From: Dastarcus helophoroides
Lineage: Eukaryota > Arthropoda > Insecta > Coleoptera > Bothrideridae
Assembly (NCBI GenBank): GCA_028583605.1
Contig: CM053331.1
Span: 35,885,283-35,949,282 of the forward strand
Reading direction: 5' to 3'
Length of the DNA: 64,000 nucleotides
Position numbers and translations under genes: made by a program. Below the pieces are notes generated by a model. It was not told where the DNA came from. It did no database searches and saw only the letters and a program-made list of their open reading frames with translations. Each line of letters opens with the position of its first letter. The stretch's first letter is position 1. Shown here one piece after another: positions 44,570 to 57,500 of the stretch.

Positions 44570-47500
44570 AAATTTTCTCGAAATTTCGTGTTAAATCACG
44601 AAGGATCTTTTATAAAAATTTCGAGTTTTTCTTAAAGTTTGAATCTTCCCAAAATACGCAATTCAAGCTTAAGGTTTTTAAACTGCATAATTCGAATTCT
44701 GTTTTATAAAATTTAAAACGTTAAATTGAAATTTTGAATAAAAAAAAGAAGGAATTTCAAAAAAATATTAAATTACTCAAAAAAAAAACCCAAAAATTCA
44801 GGCTTAACCTTGAGATGTTGGATTTATTTTAGAATTGTTGACTTTTAGTCCCAAAATTTTTTGGTTTTCTAGAAAGTAAAACATTTCCTGTAAAAAAGAA
44901 GAAATTTCAGGAAAAGTTTAAATTATTTTAAAAAATTCTCAAAAATTCAAGCTTAACCTTGAAATGTTGGATTTCTTTAGAATTGTTAACTTTTAGTCCC
45001 AAAATTTTGTGGTTTTCTGGAAAGTCCAAAACGTAAAATCGAAATTTTGACTAAAAAAGAAAAAATTTCAGGAAAAGTTTAAATTATTTTGAAAAATACT
45101 CAAAAATTCAAGCTTAATTTTGAATGATGGATTTTTCTAGAAATGTTGACTTTTAGTCTTGAAATTTTGTCTTTTTCTAGAAAGTTTAAAACGTTAGATC
45201 AAAATTTTGAGTAAAAAAGAAGAAATTTCAGGAAAAGTTTAAATTATTTAGAAAAATGCTCAAAAATTCAAACAACCTTCAATGATGGATTTTTTTAGAA
45301 TTGTTGGCTTTTTGTCTTGAAATTTTGTTCTTTTCTAGAAGGTTTAAAACGTAAAATCGAAATTTCGACTAAAAAAGTAAAAATTTCAGGAAAAGTTTAA
45401 ATTATTTTTAAAAATTTTCAAAAATTCAAGTTTAACCTTGAAATGTTGGATTTTTTTAGAATTGTTAACTTCTGGTTCCAAAATTTTGTGTTTTTTCTAG
45501 AAAATTCAAAACGTAAAATCGAAATTTCGACTAAAAAAGAAGAAATTTCGAGAAAAGTTTAAATTACTTCGAAAAATGCTCAAAAATTCAAAGTTAACCT
45601 TGAATGATGGATTTTTTAGAATTTTTGGCTTTTTGTCTTAAAATTTGGTCTTTTTCTAGAAAGTTTAAAAAAAATCGAAATTTTGACTAAAAAAGAAGAA
45701 ATTTCAGGGAAAGGGTAAATTATTCTAAAAATTCTCAAAAACTCAAGCTCAACCTTAAAATGTTGGATTTATTTTAGAAATGTTGACTTTTAGTCCCAAA
45801 ATTTTTTGGTTTTCTAGAAAGTTCAAAACGTAAAATCAAAATTTCGACTAAAAAAGAAGAAATTATAGGAAAAGTTTAAATTATTTCGAAAAATGCTCAA
45901 AAATTCAAGCTTTACCTTGAATGACAGATTCTTTTAGAAATGTTTACTTTTAGTCTTAAAATTTTGGCTTTTTCTAAAAAGTTTAAAACGTAAAATCAAA
46001 ATTTTGAGTAAAAAAGAGGAAATTTCAGGAAAAATTTAAATTGATTTAAAAAAGTCTAAAAAATTTAAGCTTATTCTTGAAATGTTGAGTTTTTTTAAAA
46101 TTTTTGACTTTTTGTCCCAAAATTTTGTGTTTTTCTAGAAAGTTCAAAACGTAAAATTGAAATTTCCGTTAAAAAAAAGAAATTTCAGCAAAAGTTTAAA
46201 TTATTTTGAAAAATGCTCAAAAATTCAAGTCTAACCTTAAATGACGGATATTTTTAGAAATGTCGACTTTTAGTCTTGACATTTTGACTTCTTTTAGAAT
46301 ATTTAAAACGTAAAATTGAAATTTTAATTAAAAAAGAAGAAATTTTAGGAAAAGTTTAATTATTTTAAAAAATTTTTAAAGAATCAACCTTAACCTTGAA
46401 ATGTTAGATTTTTTTAAAAATGTTGATTTTTAGTCTCAAAATTTTGTCTTTTTCTAGAAAATTTAAAACTTTTTAGAAAGTTTAAAACGTAAAATCGAAA
46501 TTTCGACTAAAAAAGAAGAAATTATAGGAAAAGTTTAAATTATTTCGAAAAATGCTCAAAAATTCAAGCTTTACCTTGAATGACAGATTCTTTTAGAAAT
46601 GTTGACTTTTGGTCTTGAAATTTTGACTTTTTTTAGAAAGTTTAAAACTTAAAATCGAAATTTTGACTAAAAAAAGAAGAAATTTCAGGAAAAGTTTAAT
46701 TATTTTAAAAAATTTTCAAAGAATCAAGCTTAACCTTAAAATGTTGGATTTTTTTAGAGATGTTGACTTTTAGTCCTAAAATTTTGTGGTTCTCTAGAAA
46801 GTTCAAAACGTAAAATCGAAATATTGACTAAAAAATAAGAAATTTCAGGAAAAGATTAAAATATTTCGAAAAATGCTCAAAAATTCTAGCTTTACCTTGA
46901 ATGACGGATATTTTTAGAAATGTCGACTTTTAGTCTTGACATTTTGACTTTTTTTAGAAAGTTTAAAACGTAAAATCGAAATTTCAATTAAAAAAGAAGA
47001 AATTTTAGGAAAAGTTTAATAATTTAAAATATGTTTAAAGAATCAACCTTAACCTTGAAATGTTAGATTTTTTTAGAAATGTTGACTTTTAGTCTCAAAA
47101 TTTTGTCTCTTGCTGGAAAATTTAGAACTTTTCAGAAAATTCAAAACGTAAAATCGAAATTTCGACTAAACCTTAAAATGTTGGATTCTTTTTAGAAATG
47201 TTGACATTTAGTCCCAAAATTTTGTGGTTTTCTAGAAAGTTCAAAACATAAAATCGAGATTTCGACTAAAAAAGAAAAAATTTCAGGAAAAGTTTAAATT
47301 ATTTCAAAAAATGCTCAAAAATTCAAGCTTTACCTTGAATGACGGATTTTTTAGAAATAGAATTCTTGAAATAGATTTCTTGAAATTTTGGCTTTTTCTA
47401 AAGAGTTTAAAACGTAAAATCAAAATTTTGAGTAAAAAAGAGAAAATTTCAGAAAACATTTAAATTAATTTAAAAAAGTCTAAAAAATTTAAGCTTATTC

Positions 47501-49500
47501 TTGAAATGTTGAATTTTTTTAGAATTTTTGACTTTTTGTCCCAAAATTTTGTGTTTTTCTGGAATGTTCGAAACGTAAAATTTAAATTTCGATTAAAAAA
47601 AAAAGAAATTTCAGAAAAAGTTTAAATTATTTCAAAAAATGCTCCAAAATTCAAGCCTAACTTTGAATGACGGATATTTTTAGAAATGTCGACTTTTAGT
47701 TTTGACATTTTGACTTCTTTTAGAAAGTTTAAAACGTAAGATCGAAATTTCAACTAAAAAAGAAAAAATTTTAGGAAAAGTTTAATTATTTTAAAAAATT
47801 TTTAAAGAATCAACCTTAACCTTGAAATGTTAGATTTTTTTTAGAAATGTTGACTTTTAGTCTCAAAATTTTGTCTTTTTCTAGAAAATTTAAAACTTTT
47901 TAGAAACTTCAAAACGTAAAATCGAAATTTTGATTAAAAAAGAAAAAATTTCAAAAAAAGTCTAAATTATTTCGAAAAATGCTCAAAAATTCAAGCTTAA
48001 TCTTGAATGCCGGATTTTTTTTAGAATTGTTGACTTTTGGTCTTGAAATTTTGTATTTTTTAGAAAGTTTAAAACGTAAAATCGAAATTTTGACTAAAAA
48101 AAGAAAAAATTTCAGGAAAAGTTTAATTATTTTAAAAAATTTTCAAAGAATCAAGCTTAACCTTAAAATGTTGGATTTTTTTTAGAAATGTTGACTTTTA
48201 GTCCCAAAATTTTGTATTTTTGTAGAAAATTCAAAACGTTAAATTAAAATTTCGAGAAAAAAATAAGAAATTTCAAGAAAAGTTTATTTTATTTTAAAAA
48301 AATGTCAAAAATTTAGGCTAACTCTTGAAATGTTGAATTTTTTTGGAATTTTTGACTTTTAGTGCCAAAATTTTGTGTTTTTCTAGAAAGTTCAGAACGT
48401 TAAATCGAAATTTAGACTAAAAAAGAAAACATTTCAGGAAAAATTTAAATTATTTCGAAAAATGCTCAAAAATTCAAGCTTAATCTTGAATTACGGATTT
48501 TTTTTAGAATTGTTGACTTTTAGTCTTGAAATTTTGTATTTTCTAGAAAGTTCAAAACGTGAAATTAAAATTTTGAGTAAAAAAGAATAAATTTCAAAAA
48601 AAGTTTAAAATATTTCGAAAAATGCTCACAAAGTCATGTTGGCTTTTTGTCTCAAAATTTTCTTCTTTTCTAGAAATTTTAAAACGTCAAATCAAAATTT
48701 TGACCAAAGAAAAGAAATTTCAGGAAAAGTTTAAATTATTTTAAAAAATTCTCAAAAACTCAAGCTTAACTTTGAAATGTTGGATTTTTCTAAGAATTTT
48801 TGACTTTTAGTGCCAAAATTTTGTGTTTTTCTAGAAAGTTCAGAACGTTAAATCGAAATTTAGACTAAAAAAGAAAACATTTCAGGAAAAATTTAAATTA
48901 TTTCGAAAAATGCCCAAAAATTCAAGCTTAAATTTGAATGATGGATTTTTTTAAAAATGTTGACTTTTAGTCTTGAAATTTTGTCTTTTTCTGGAAAGTT
49001 TAAAACGTTAAATCGAAATTTCGATTAAAAAAGAAAGAAAAGTTTAAATTATTTTTAAAAAGTCTCAAAAATTCAAGCTTAACCTTGAAATGTTGGATTT
49101 TTTAAAAATTGTTGACTTTTAGTTCCAAAATTGTGTATTTTTCTAGAAAATTTAAAACGTAAAATCGAAACTTTGACTAAAAAAGAAGAAATTTCAGGAA
49201 AAGTTTAAATTATTTCGAAAAATGCTCAAAAATTTAAGCTTAACCTTGAAATATTTTTAGAATTGTTGACTGTAAGTCTCAAATTTTTTTTTTCTAGAAA
49301 GTTTGAAACTTTTTAGAAAGTTCAAAATGTAAAATCAAAATTTCGACTAAAAAAGAAGAAATTTCAGGAAAAAGTTTAAATTTTTGAAGAAAAAGTTCCC
49401 AAAAATTTAAACTTAAGTTTGAAATGTTGGATTTTATTTTAAATTGCCGATTTTTAGTCTCAAAATCTTGTCTTTTTCTAAAAAGTTTAAACGCAATTTC
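44570..49500. repeat. AT-rich satellite family S, about 160-bp unit, about 30 copies
   Basis: Same landmarks as 34451-36430 (tttctagaaagttcaaaacg, aaatttcaggaaaagtttaa). It also starts with the same gtgttaaatcacgaaggat segment. No gene. Confidence 0.9.
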
Positions 49501-49848
49501 AAACTTAACAGTAACATTTCGGGAAAATTCAAATATTTGAGTTTAAATTAAAGTAGTAGTAAAGCAAAAGTTTCAAGATTTATGGTGAGAATTAGAGAAC
49601 AAACTCGAAATTTTAAAAATGTGTTCAGTTGGAAATACTTCCTAATATCCTTACCTAAACGTGAATTTTTTTTCAAAATTTCGAGTAAAAAACTTTTTAA
49701 TTTTAGCACGGTTTCTTAAAATATTTTTCTCGTAATGTCTCCTTTGAGATTTAAATTATTTTTTGAAATTTCTATCATAATCCTGAAATTTCGATCATAA
49801 TCCTGGAATTTTGACTTTTGTTTCGAGCTTTTAGTTTAAACTTAACAA

Positions 49849-49990
49849 TATCTCTCTGAAGATGCTAGACGGCTATCGAAACGCGTTAGAGCAACCTATG
49901 TTGTGTTTTTTAATATTTTTTGGTTTCAAGGGACAAGATTTGTCTTTTAATTTTTAAAGATAACCAAGGACCACTTTGTTCTTCAAAAAA
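49849..49990. mobile_element. F1 element, one arm
   Basis: tctctctgaagatgctagac through accaaggaccactttgttc. Confidence 0.7.
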
Positions 49991-50216
49991 ATAACGTTCT
50001 CTTGTAAATTCTTCGAGTTTTTTTTTAAATAACGATTTTCTTTTCATAATTCTTATTTTCACTTTTGCAACAAACTTCTATTGTAAACTTGAACAAAAAA
50101 AATTGTATTTTTATTTAAGCTTTTTAATTTTCTTGCGAACATTTTTATATCAATTTTAACTTTCTTTTCTTAGTCGTTCGTTAAAAATCCTAATATTTTT
50201 ATAAACTTTTAGTTAT

Positions 50217-50285
50217 GTTTTTTTCAATTTATTTAACATTTCTTCGGCCCAGTTTGGAAAAAATGTTAAATAAATTGAAAAAAAC
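50217..50285. repeat. Perfect 24-bp inverted repeat
   Basis: Arms 50217-50240 and 50262-50285 (tttcaatttatttaacatt and complement) with a 21-bp loop. Confidence 0.85.
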
Positions 50286-50399
50286 AATATTTCCGGTCAA
50301 TAAGGGTCTACCATGAAGAATAAACTTTTAGTTACTTCGAAATTTGAATCTTTTTCTCTCAATTTTAATTGTTCTTTTTTTCTTTCTCTTCTTTTTTTT

Positions 50400-50572
50400 A
50401 AGTAGTTTTTGCTATAATTTTAAATTTCTTTTTTTCGAAAGTTCAAAAAGTCAAAATTCAGAAAAAAGTCGAAATTTTTACCAAATTTTTAAAAATTCGA
50501 CTTTTTTCTGAATTTTGACTTTTCGAACTTTCGAAAAGAAAAGAAATTTAAAATTTATAGCAAAAACTGCTT
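50400..50572. repeat. Long inverted repeat, arms of about 80 bp
   Basis: 50400-50479 pairs with about 50491-50572 with few mismatches; loop about 11 bp. Confidence 0.85.
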
Positions 50573-51005
50573 AAAAAAAACAAAAGAAAAAATCAAATTT
50601 TGGGAGTGGGACGCGAAAAGATTGACATTGTAAAAAAAGTAGAATTTTTACAATGTTGAAATTTGTCGAAATAAGTCAAAATTTTCGAAATAAGTTGAAA
50701 TTTTCCAAAAAATCGAATTCTTCAAAGAAGCCTGAATTTTCAAAAAGCTGACCCAAGAATCCTTTCCCTTCTTTCGCCTAGACGAAGTTGCTGGTATCAG
50801 CTAGTTGCACAATAAAATTGAAATTGTTATTTTTTTGTTTTTAAAAAAAATACTGAACGGATCACCGACTATGGTGGACCCCTTTCTATTTTTTTCCTGA
50901 AGTGCAAGTGTAAACTCTGAAGCTGAAGTTTTTTTTCCTAAATTTTCACTTATAAACTTAATTACGATTATAAATGTAATTTCAACAAAACATTGACATT
51001 TCTTT

Positions 51006-51140
51006 TTGTTGAACGGACTGGTCCTTGGTTATCTTCAAAAATTAAAACACACATCTTGTTTCCTGACACCAAGATAGATTAAAAAGCATAACATAGGTTG
51101 CTTAACGCGTTTCGATAGCCAAGCTATCATCTTAAGAGAG
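51006..51140. mobile_element. F1 element, one arm
   Basis: ttgaacggactggtccttgg to ccaagctatcatctt, about 290 bp before the gene C start codon. Confidence 0.7.
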
Positions 51141-51425
51141 GCATTGACGTTTATGAGAAAAGTTATCAACTGAATTGATACTGAATTGCTGAATTGCTAC
51201 TGAATTGCTGAATTGCTATTGATAAATAGGATCAAGTGCTCAAAAAAGTCATCCAAATTAGGTAAAATGATCAAGATGATAGTCAGGACGTCACATTTGA
51301 TATTATTTTTTCTATGATTGTGGAATAATCAAATTTGAATGACATCAGATTAATAACTTCATTTTATTGTACCATCCACTATTATTTTTGGTTTTTGTTC
51401 ACTCAGATAAGATAAATTAATTAAT

Positions 51426-51508
51426 ATGAGCAGAATTGGGTACCGCCATTCCGCGGCTCCTTCTCAGATCTCTTCAGCAGCCCCATCCAGACAGGTATCC
51501 TTGGACAG
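51426..51508 (+). CDS. Gene C exon 1 (coding start)
   Basis: ATG at 51426, donor GACAG|gtaaat. A good acceptor (tttgttcactcag, ending 51406) lies 19 nt before the ATG, so a 5' UTR exon probably sits further upstream. Confidence 0.83.
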
Positions 51509-54500
51509 GTAAATCGTTCCCTTTCATACTGAACGTATTAGCAGGAGACTTCATTGCAGGCTTTTTATGAATATAGAGGGACGGGAAAATCCCATGGGAA
51601 AGAAACCACCAGCGGGGTGAGTGTAACCCATTTTATAAGCCGTTTTATGCATTCTTTAAAAATTGAAATACACAGATTTGTATTTCAATTTGTATTGATT
51701 TGTATTTCAAATATTGTTCCTTGAAACCAAGGTTTCAGGGGACAAGATTTGTATTTCAATTTTTGAAGATAACCAAGCACCAGTTCGTTCCACCAAAATG
51801 CATTCTTTACATAATCAGATCAGTTCAATGAGCTCTATGATATTTTTGAGTATTTATACAATTTACGACTGAGTCTCCCAGAAATTTAAAGTGGTGCTAG
51901 ACTCGGAGTAATTTTTTTAAAATAAATTTATGACTTTTTTAGAGATTTCTCATCTACAGATATTAAATTGTTTTGGCAAAGGCTTTTTAGTAATATTTCT
52001 TTGGTATTTTAACCCAAATTAGAGTCACTATCGCACCCTGGGGGCATTACTTGAAGTTTTTGTTTAAAATTAGTTAGTTACTAATTACCAGTTTTTGATT
52101 AATGTTATCATGGGATTGATTTTAAGAGGTCTATCCCGTTTAAAGTTAATCTATTTTCTTTGTAAAATATAAAATTATTATTAATTTGACAAATAATTGT
52201 ACTGGTGATCGTATAGTTGCATCCCTTGGGTGTTTTGAGGTTTCTTGCTATCTGATATATAACATCTAGGTTCCTAAATAACAGAACACTCCCAAAATTG
52301 AAATTAAAAAACAAAGTAGGATACAAAACAGATCCCTGGGTCACTCCATTGATTACAAGTGCCTCAGAGGTGATGCCATCAATAAACACTTCGAGGGTTC
52401 TGGTGAAACGGACTGGTCTTGGTTATTTTTAAAAATTGAAATGGAAATCTTGTCTCCTGAAACCAAGAAAGATTAAAAAACACAACAAAGATTACTTTAA
52501 CGCGTTTCGATTGCCAAGTTATCGTCTTCAAAGAGATAGTGTGTTTTAAAAAAAAATTGTCCCCTGAAACCAAGAAAGATTAAAAAACACAACAGAGATT
52601 GCTCTAACGCGTTTCGATAGCCAAGCTATCATCTTCAGAGAGATACTGACAAAATTTGTATTTCAATTTTTGAAGATAACCAAGGACCAGTTCGTTCCAC
52701 CAAAATGCATTCTTTACATAATTAGATCAGTTCAATGAGCTCTATGATATTTTTGAGTATTTATACAATTTACGAGTGAGTCTTCCAGAAATTCAAAGCT
52801 TTTTAAAGTAGTACTAGACTCGGAGTGATTTTTTAAAAATAAATTTATGACTTTTTAGAGATTTCTTATCTACAGATATTAAATTGTTTTGACAAAGGCC
52901 CATTAGTAATATTTCTTCGGTATTTTAACCCAAATTAGAGTCACTATCGCACCCTGGGGGCATTACTTGAAGTTTTTGTTTAAAATTAGTTACTAATTAC
53001 CAGTTTTTGATTAATGTAATCATGACATTAATTTCAAGAGGTCCATCCCGTTTTAAGTTAATCTATTTTCTTTGTAAAATATAATATTATTATTAATTTG
53101 ACAAATAATTGTACTGGTGATCGTATAGTTGCATCCCTTGGGTGTTTTGAGGTTTCTTGCTATCTGATATGTAACATCTAGTTTCCTAAATAACAGAACA
53201 CTCCCAAAATTGAAATTAAAAAACAAAGTAGGATACAAAACAGATCCCTGGGTCACTCCATTGATTACAAGTGTCTCAGAGGTGATGTCATCAATAAACA
53301 CTTCGAGGGTTCTGGTGGTGGAACGGACTGGTCTTGGTCATTTTCAAAAATTGAAATGGAAATTTTGTCCCCTGAAACCAAGAAAGATTAAAAAACACAA
53401 CAAAGATTACTTTAACGCGTTTCGATAGCCAAGTTATCATCTTCAAAGAGATAGTGTGTTTTAAAAAAAAATTGTCCTCTGAAACCAAGAAAGATTAAAA
53501 AACACAACAGGGACTGCTCTAACGCGTTTTGATAGGCAAGCTATCATCTTCAGAGAGATACTGACAAAATTTGTATTTCAATTTTTGAAGATAACCAAGG
53601 ACCAGTTCGTTCCACCAAAATACATTCTTTACATAATCAGATCATTTTAATGAGCTCTATGATATTTTTGAGTATTTATACAATTTACGAGTGAGTCTTT
53701 CAGAAATTTAAAGCTTTTTAAAGTACTACTAAACTCAGAGTGATTTTTTAAAAATAAATTTATGACTTTTTAGAGATTTCTTATCTACAGATATTAAATT
53801 GTTTTGACAAAGGCCCATTAGTAATATTTCTTCGGTATTTTAACCCAAATTAGAGTCACTATCGCACCCTGGGGGCATTACTTGAAGTTTTTGTTTAAAA
53901 TTAGTTACTAATTACCCGTTTTTGATTAATGTAATCATGACATTAATTTCAAGAGGTCCATCCCGTTTTAAGTTAATCTATTTTCTTTGTAAAATATAAT
54001 ATTATTATTAATTTGACAAATAATTGTACTGGTGATCGTATAGTTGCATCCCTGGGGTGTTTTGAGGTTTCGTGCAATCTGATATGTAATATCTACTTTC
54101 TTAAATAACAGAACACTCCAAAAATTAAAATTAAGAAACAAAGCAGGATACAAAACAGATCCCTGGGTCACTCCATTGATTGCAAGTGTCTCAGAGGTGA
54201 TGCCATCAATAACCACTTCGAGTGTTCTGGTGGAACGGACTAGTCTTGATTATTTTCAAAAACTGAAATGGAAATCTTGTCCCCTGAAACCAAGAAAGAT
54301 TAAAAAACACAACAAAGATTGCTCTAACGCGTTTCGATAGCCAAGCTATCATCTTTAGAGAGATACTGACAAAATTTGTATTTCAATTTTTGAAGATAAC
54401 CAAGGACCAGTTCGTTCCACCAAAATGCATTCTTTACATAATTAGATCAGTTCAATGAGCTCTATGATATTTTTGAGTATTTATACAATTTACGAGTGAG

Positions 54501-57500
54501 TCTTCCAGAAATTCAAAGCTTTTTAAAGTAGTACTAGACTCAGAGTGATTTTTTAAAAATAAATTTATGACTTTTTTTTAGAGATTTCTCATCTACAGAT
54601 ATTAAATTGTTTTGGCAAAGTCCCATTAGTAATATTTCTTCGGTATTTTAACCCAAATTAGAGTCACTATCGCACCCTGGGGGCATTACTTGAAGTTTTT
54701 GTTTAAAATTAGTTACTAATTACCAGTTTTTGATTAATGTAATCATGACATTAATTTCAAGAGGTCCATCCCGTTTTAAGTTAATCTATTTTCTTTGTAA
54801 AATATAATATTATTATTAATTTGACAAATAATTGTACTGGTGATCGTATAGTTGCATCCCTTGGGTGTTTTGAGGTTTCTTGCTATCTGATATGTAACAT
54901 CTAGTTTCTTAAATAACAGAACACTCCAAAAATTAAAATTAAGAAACAAAGCAGGATACAAAACAGATCCCTGGGTTACTCCATTGATTACAAGTGTCTC
55001 AGAAGTGATGCCATCAATAACCACTTCGAGTGTTCTGGTGGAACGGACTAGTCTTGATTATTTTCAAAAACTGAAATGGAAATCTTGTCCCCTGAAACCA
55101 AGAAAGATTAAAAAACACAACAAAGATTGCTCTAACGCGTTTCGATAGCCAAGCTATCATCTTTAGAGAGATACTGATAAAATTTGTATTTCAATTTTTG
55201 AAGATAACCAAGGACCAGTTCGTTCCACCAAAATGCATTCTTTACATAATCAGATCAGTTCAATGAGCTCTATGATATTTTTGAGTATTTATACAATTTA
55301 CGACTGAGTCTTCCAGAAATTTAAAGCTTTTTAAAGTAGTACTAGACTCAGAGTGATTTTTTTAAAATAAATTTATGACTTTTTTAGAGATTTCTCATCT
55401 ACAGATATTAAATTGTTTTGACATAGGCCCATTAGTAATATTTCTTCGGTATTTTAACCCAAATTAGAGTCACTATCGCACCCTGGGGGCATTACTTGAA
55501 GTTTTTGTTTAAAATTAGTTACTAATTACCAGTTTTTGATTAATGTAATCATGACATTAATTTCAAGAGGTCCATCCCGTTTTAAGTTAATCTATTTTCT
55601 TTGTAAAATATAATATTATTATTAATTTGACAAATAATTGTACTGGTGATCGTATAGTTGCATCCCTGGGGTGTTTTGAGGTTTCTTGCAACCTGATATG
55701 TGATATCTAGTTTCTTAAATAACAGAACACTCCAAAAATTAAAATTAAGAAACAAAGCAGGATACAAAACAGATCCCTGGGTCACTCCATTGATTGCAAG
55801 TGTCTCAGAGGTGATGCCATCAATAACCACTTCGAGGGTTCTGGTGGTGGAACGGACTGGTCTTGGTCATTTTCAAAAATTGAAATGGAAATTTTGTCCC
55901 CTGAAACCAAGAAAGATTAAAAAACACAACAAAGATTACTTTAACGCGTTTCGATAGCCAAGTTATCATCTTTAAAGAGATATTGTGTTTAAAAAAAAAT
56001 TTGAAATACAAATCTTGTCCCCTGAAACCAAGAAAGATTAAAAAACACAACATAGGTTGCTCTAACGAGTTGCGATAGCCAAACTATCATCTTCAGAGAG
56101 ATGCTACGTTTTTTAATCTTTCTTGGTTTCAGGGGTCAATTTTTGAAGATAACCAAGACCAGTTCGCTCCACCAGATTATCCCAGGTTTGATGGTATCAC
56201 CTCTGAGGCACTTGCAATCAATGGGGTGCCCCAGGGATCTCTTTTGACTCCTAATTTGTTTCCTAATTTCAACTTTCAATTCGATACATAACTATATAGA
56301 AATAGTAGTTTAATAAAAAATATTTCTCCAATCTATGGCTGCTTAAATAGACAAGGATAATGATTATCCGTGATCTGGTGCCTTAAAAGCTTAGGCCATT
56401 GATCCCCCTAAAAAAAAACGACAATACGACCATTAGACCATCACGCTGCTTCAGATCAAGAGATACTGAAGTAAAATACTAATATATTTCGTACAATCTT
56501 AGGTACTGTTCGATGTTAATGAATCATATAAAAGGAACAATTGGACCAGGAATTTTCGCCATCGGGGAGGCCTTAAAAAATTCCGGTATAGCCCTTGGGC
56601 CGCCGTGTCTCTTCATGGTCGCCGTACTAATGGTACACTGTCAGCACCTACTGGTAATGGTTCTATCGAATCAATCAACGTTGCTGCACCATCTTTGTTT
56701 TTTTCAGCTGGAATCTGCTTCACGTGTGGCTTTCATCCACGATTTTCGAGCGAAACCCGATTACGCTGAAACGGTTATGGTGTGCTTCATGGATGGTATG
56801 GAGCGATTTAGGAATATGGCGCCGGCTATGAAGAAAATTACCAATTTCTTTTTGGTGTTTACACAAGTCGGTTTCTGTTGTATATACTTCGTATTTATAG
56901 CTGATAGCATCAATAGAGTAAGTTCAAAAATAATAATTTTTTGGCTATTGAAGGTGTATAGTAGCGTTACAGATACTGGAGTATTACTACCATCCTTTGA
57001 ACATTCACATAGTGATTGCGGCGATTTTTATTCCTTTGTGGTTGCTGACGATGATATCGAGTTTGAAAGGTTTAACGCCAATAGCTTTGTTAGCCAATTT
57101 GGCAACTCTAGTGGGCATTGGAATAACGTTGTATTACTGTTCGATTGATATACCGCCTATATCGAATTTACCATTGGTGGGTAAGCTGCAGCAAATACCA
57201 TTATTTTTTGGAACTTGCATCTTCATATTCGAAAGCATCGGGATGGTAAGTTCACTTACGACATAAATGCATCTGTTTGAATTCATCTTTTTGTGGAAAC
57301 AAAGTTGGTTTTAAGCATTGGGTACAGCTTAAAATTAAGAAGATTCTTGTCTTTTATCTCGTAGATCTGTTAAGTAATATTCATTATACAACGATAGTTC
57401 CTATCATCGATATTATTGCTAGATTTTTAAAAACATTTCAATCGATAGTTTAGGTTGATAATTTTATTTAATAAAATGAACCTTCTAATTTGACCTGCCG

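Larger units (their letters stand above)
51650..56170. repeat. Tandem array of F1 plus reverse-transcriptase fragment (803-916 bp units)
   Basis: The segment gcattctttacataatcaga recurs at about 51800, 52706, 53622, 54425 and 55232. Each unit holds an F1 piece and a minus-strand RT remnant. Lies in gene C intron 2. Confidence 0.9.

Noticed and set aside
56400..56455. Possible tRNA or tRNA-derived SINE (minus, box A tggtctaatgg)
   Set aside because: No box B, no cloverleaf could be drawn.
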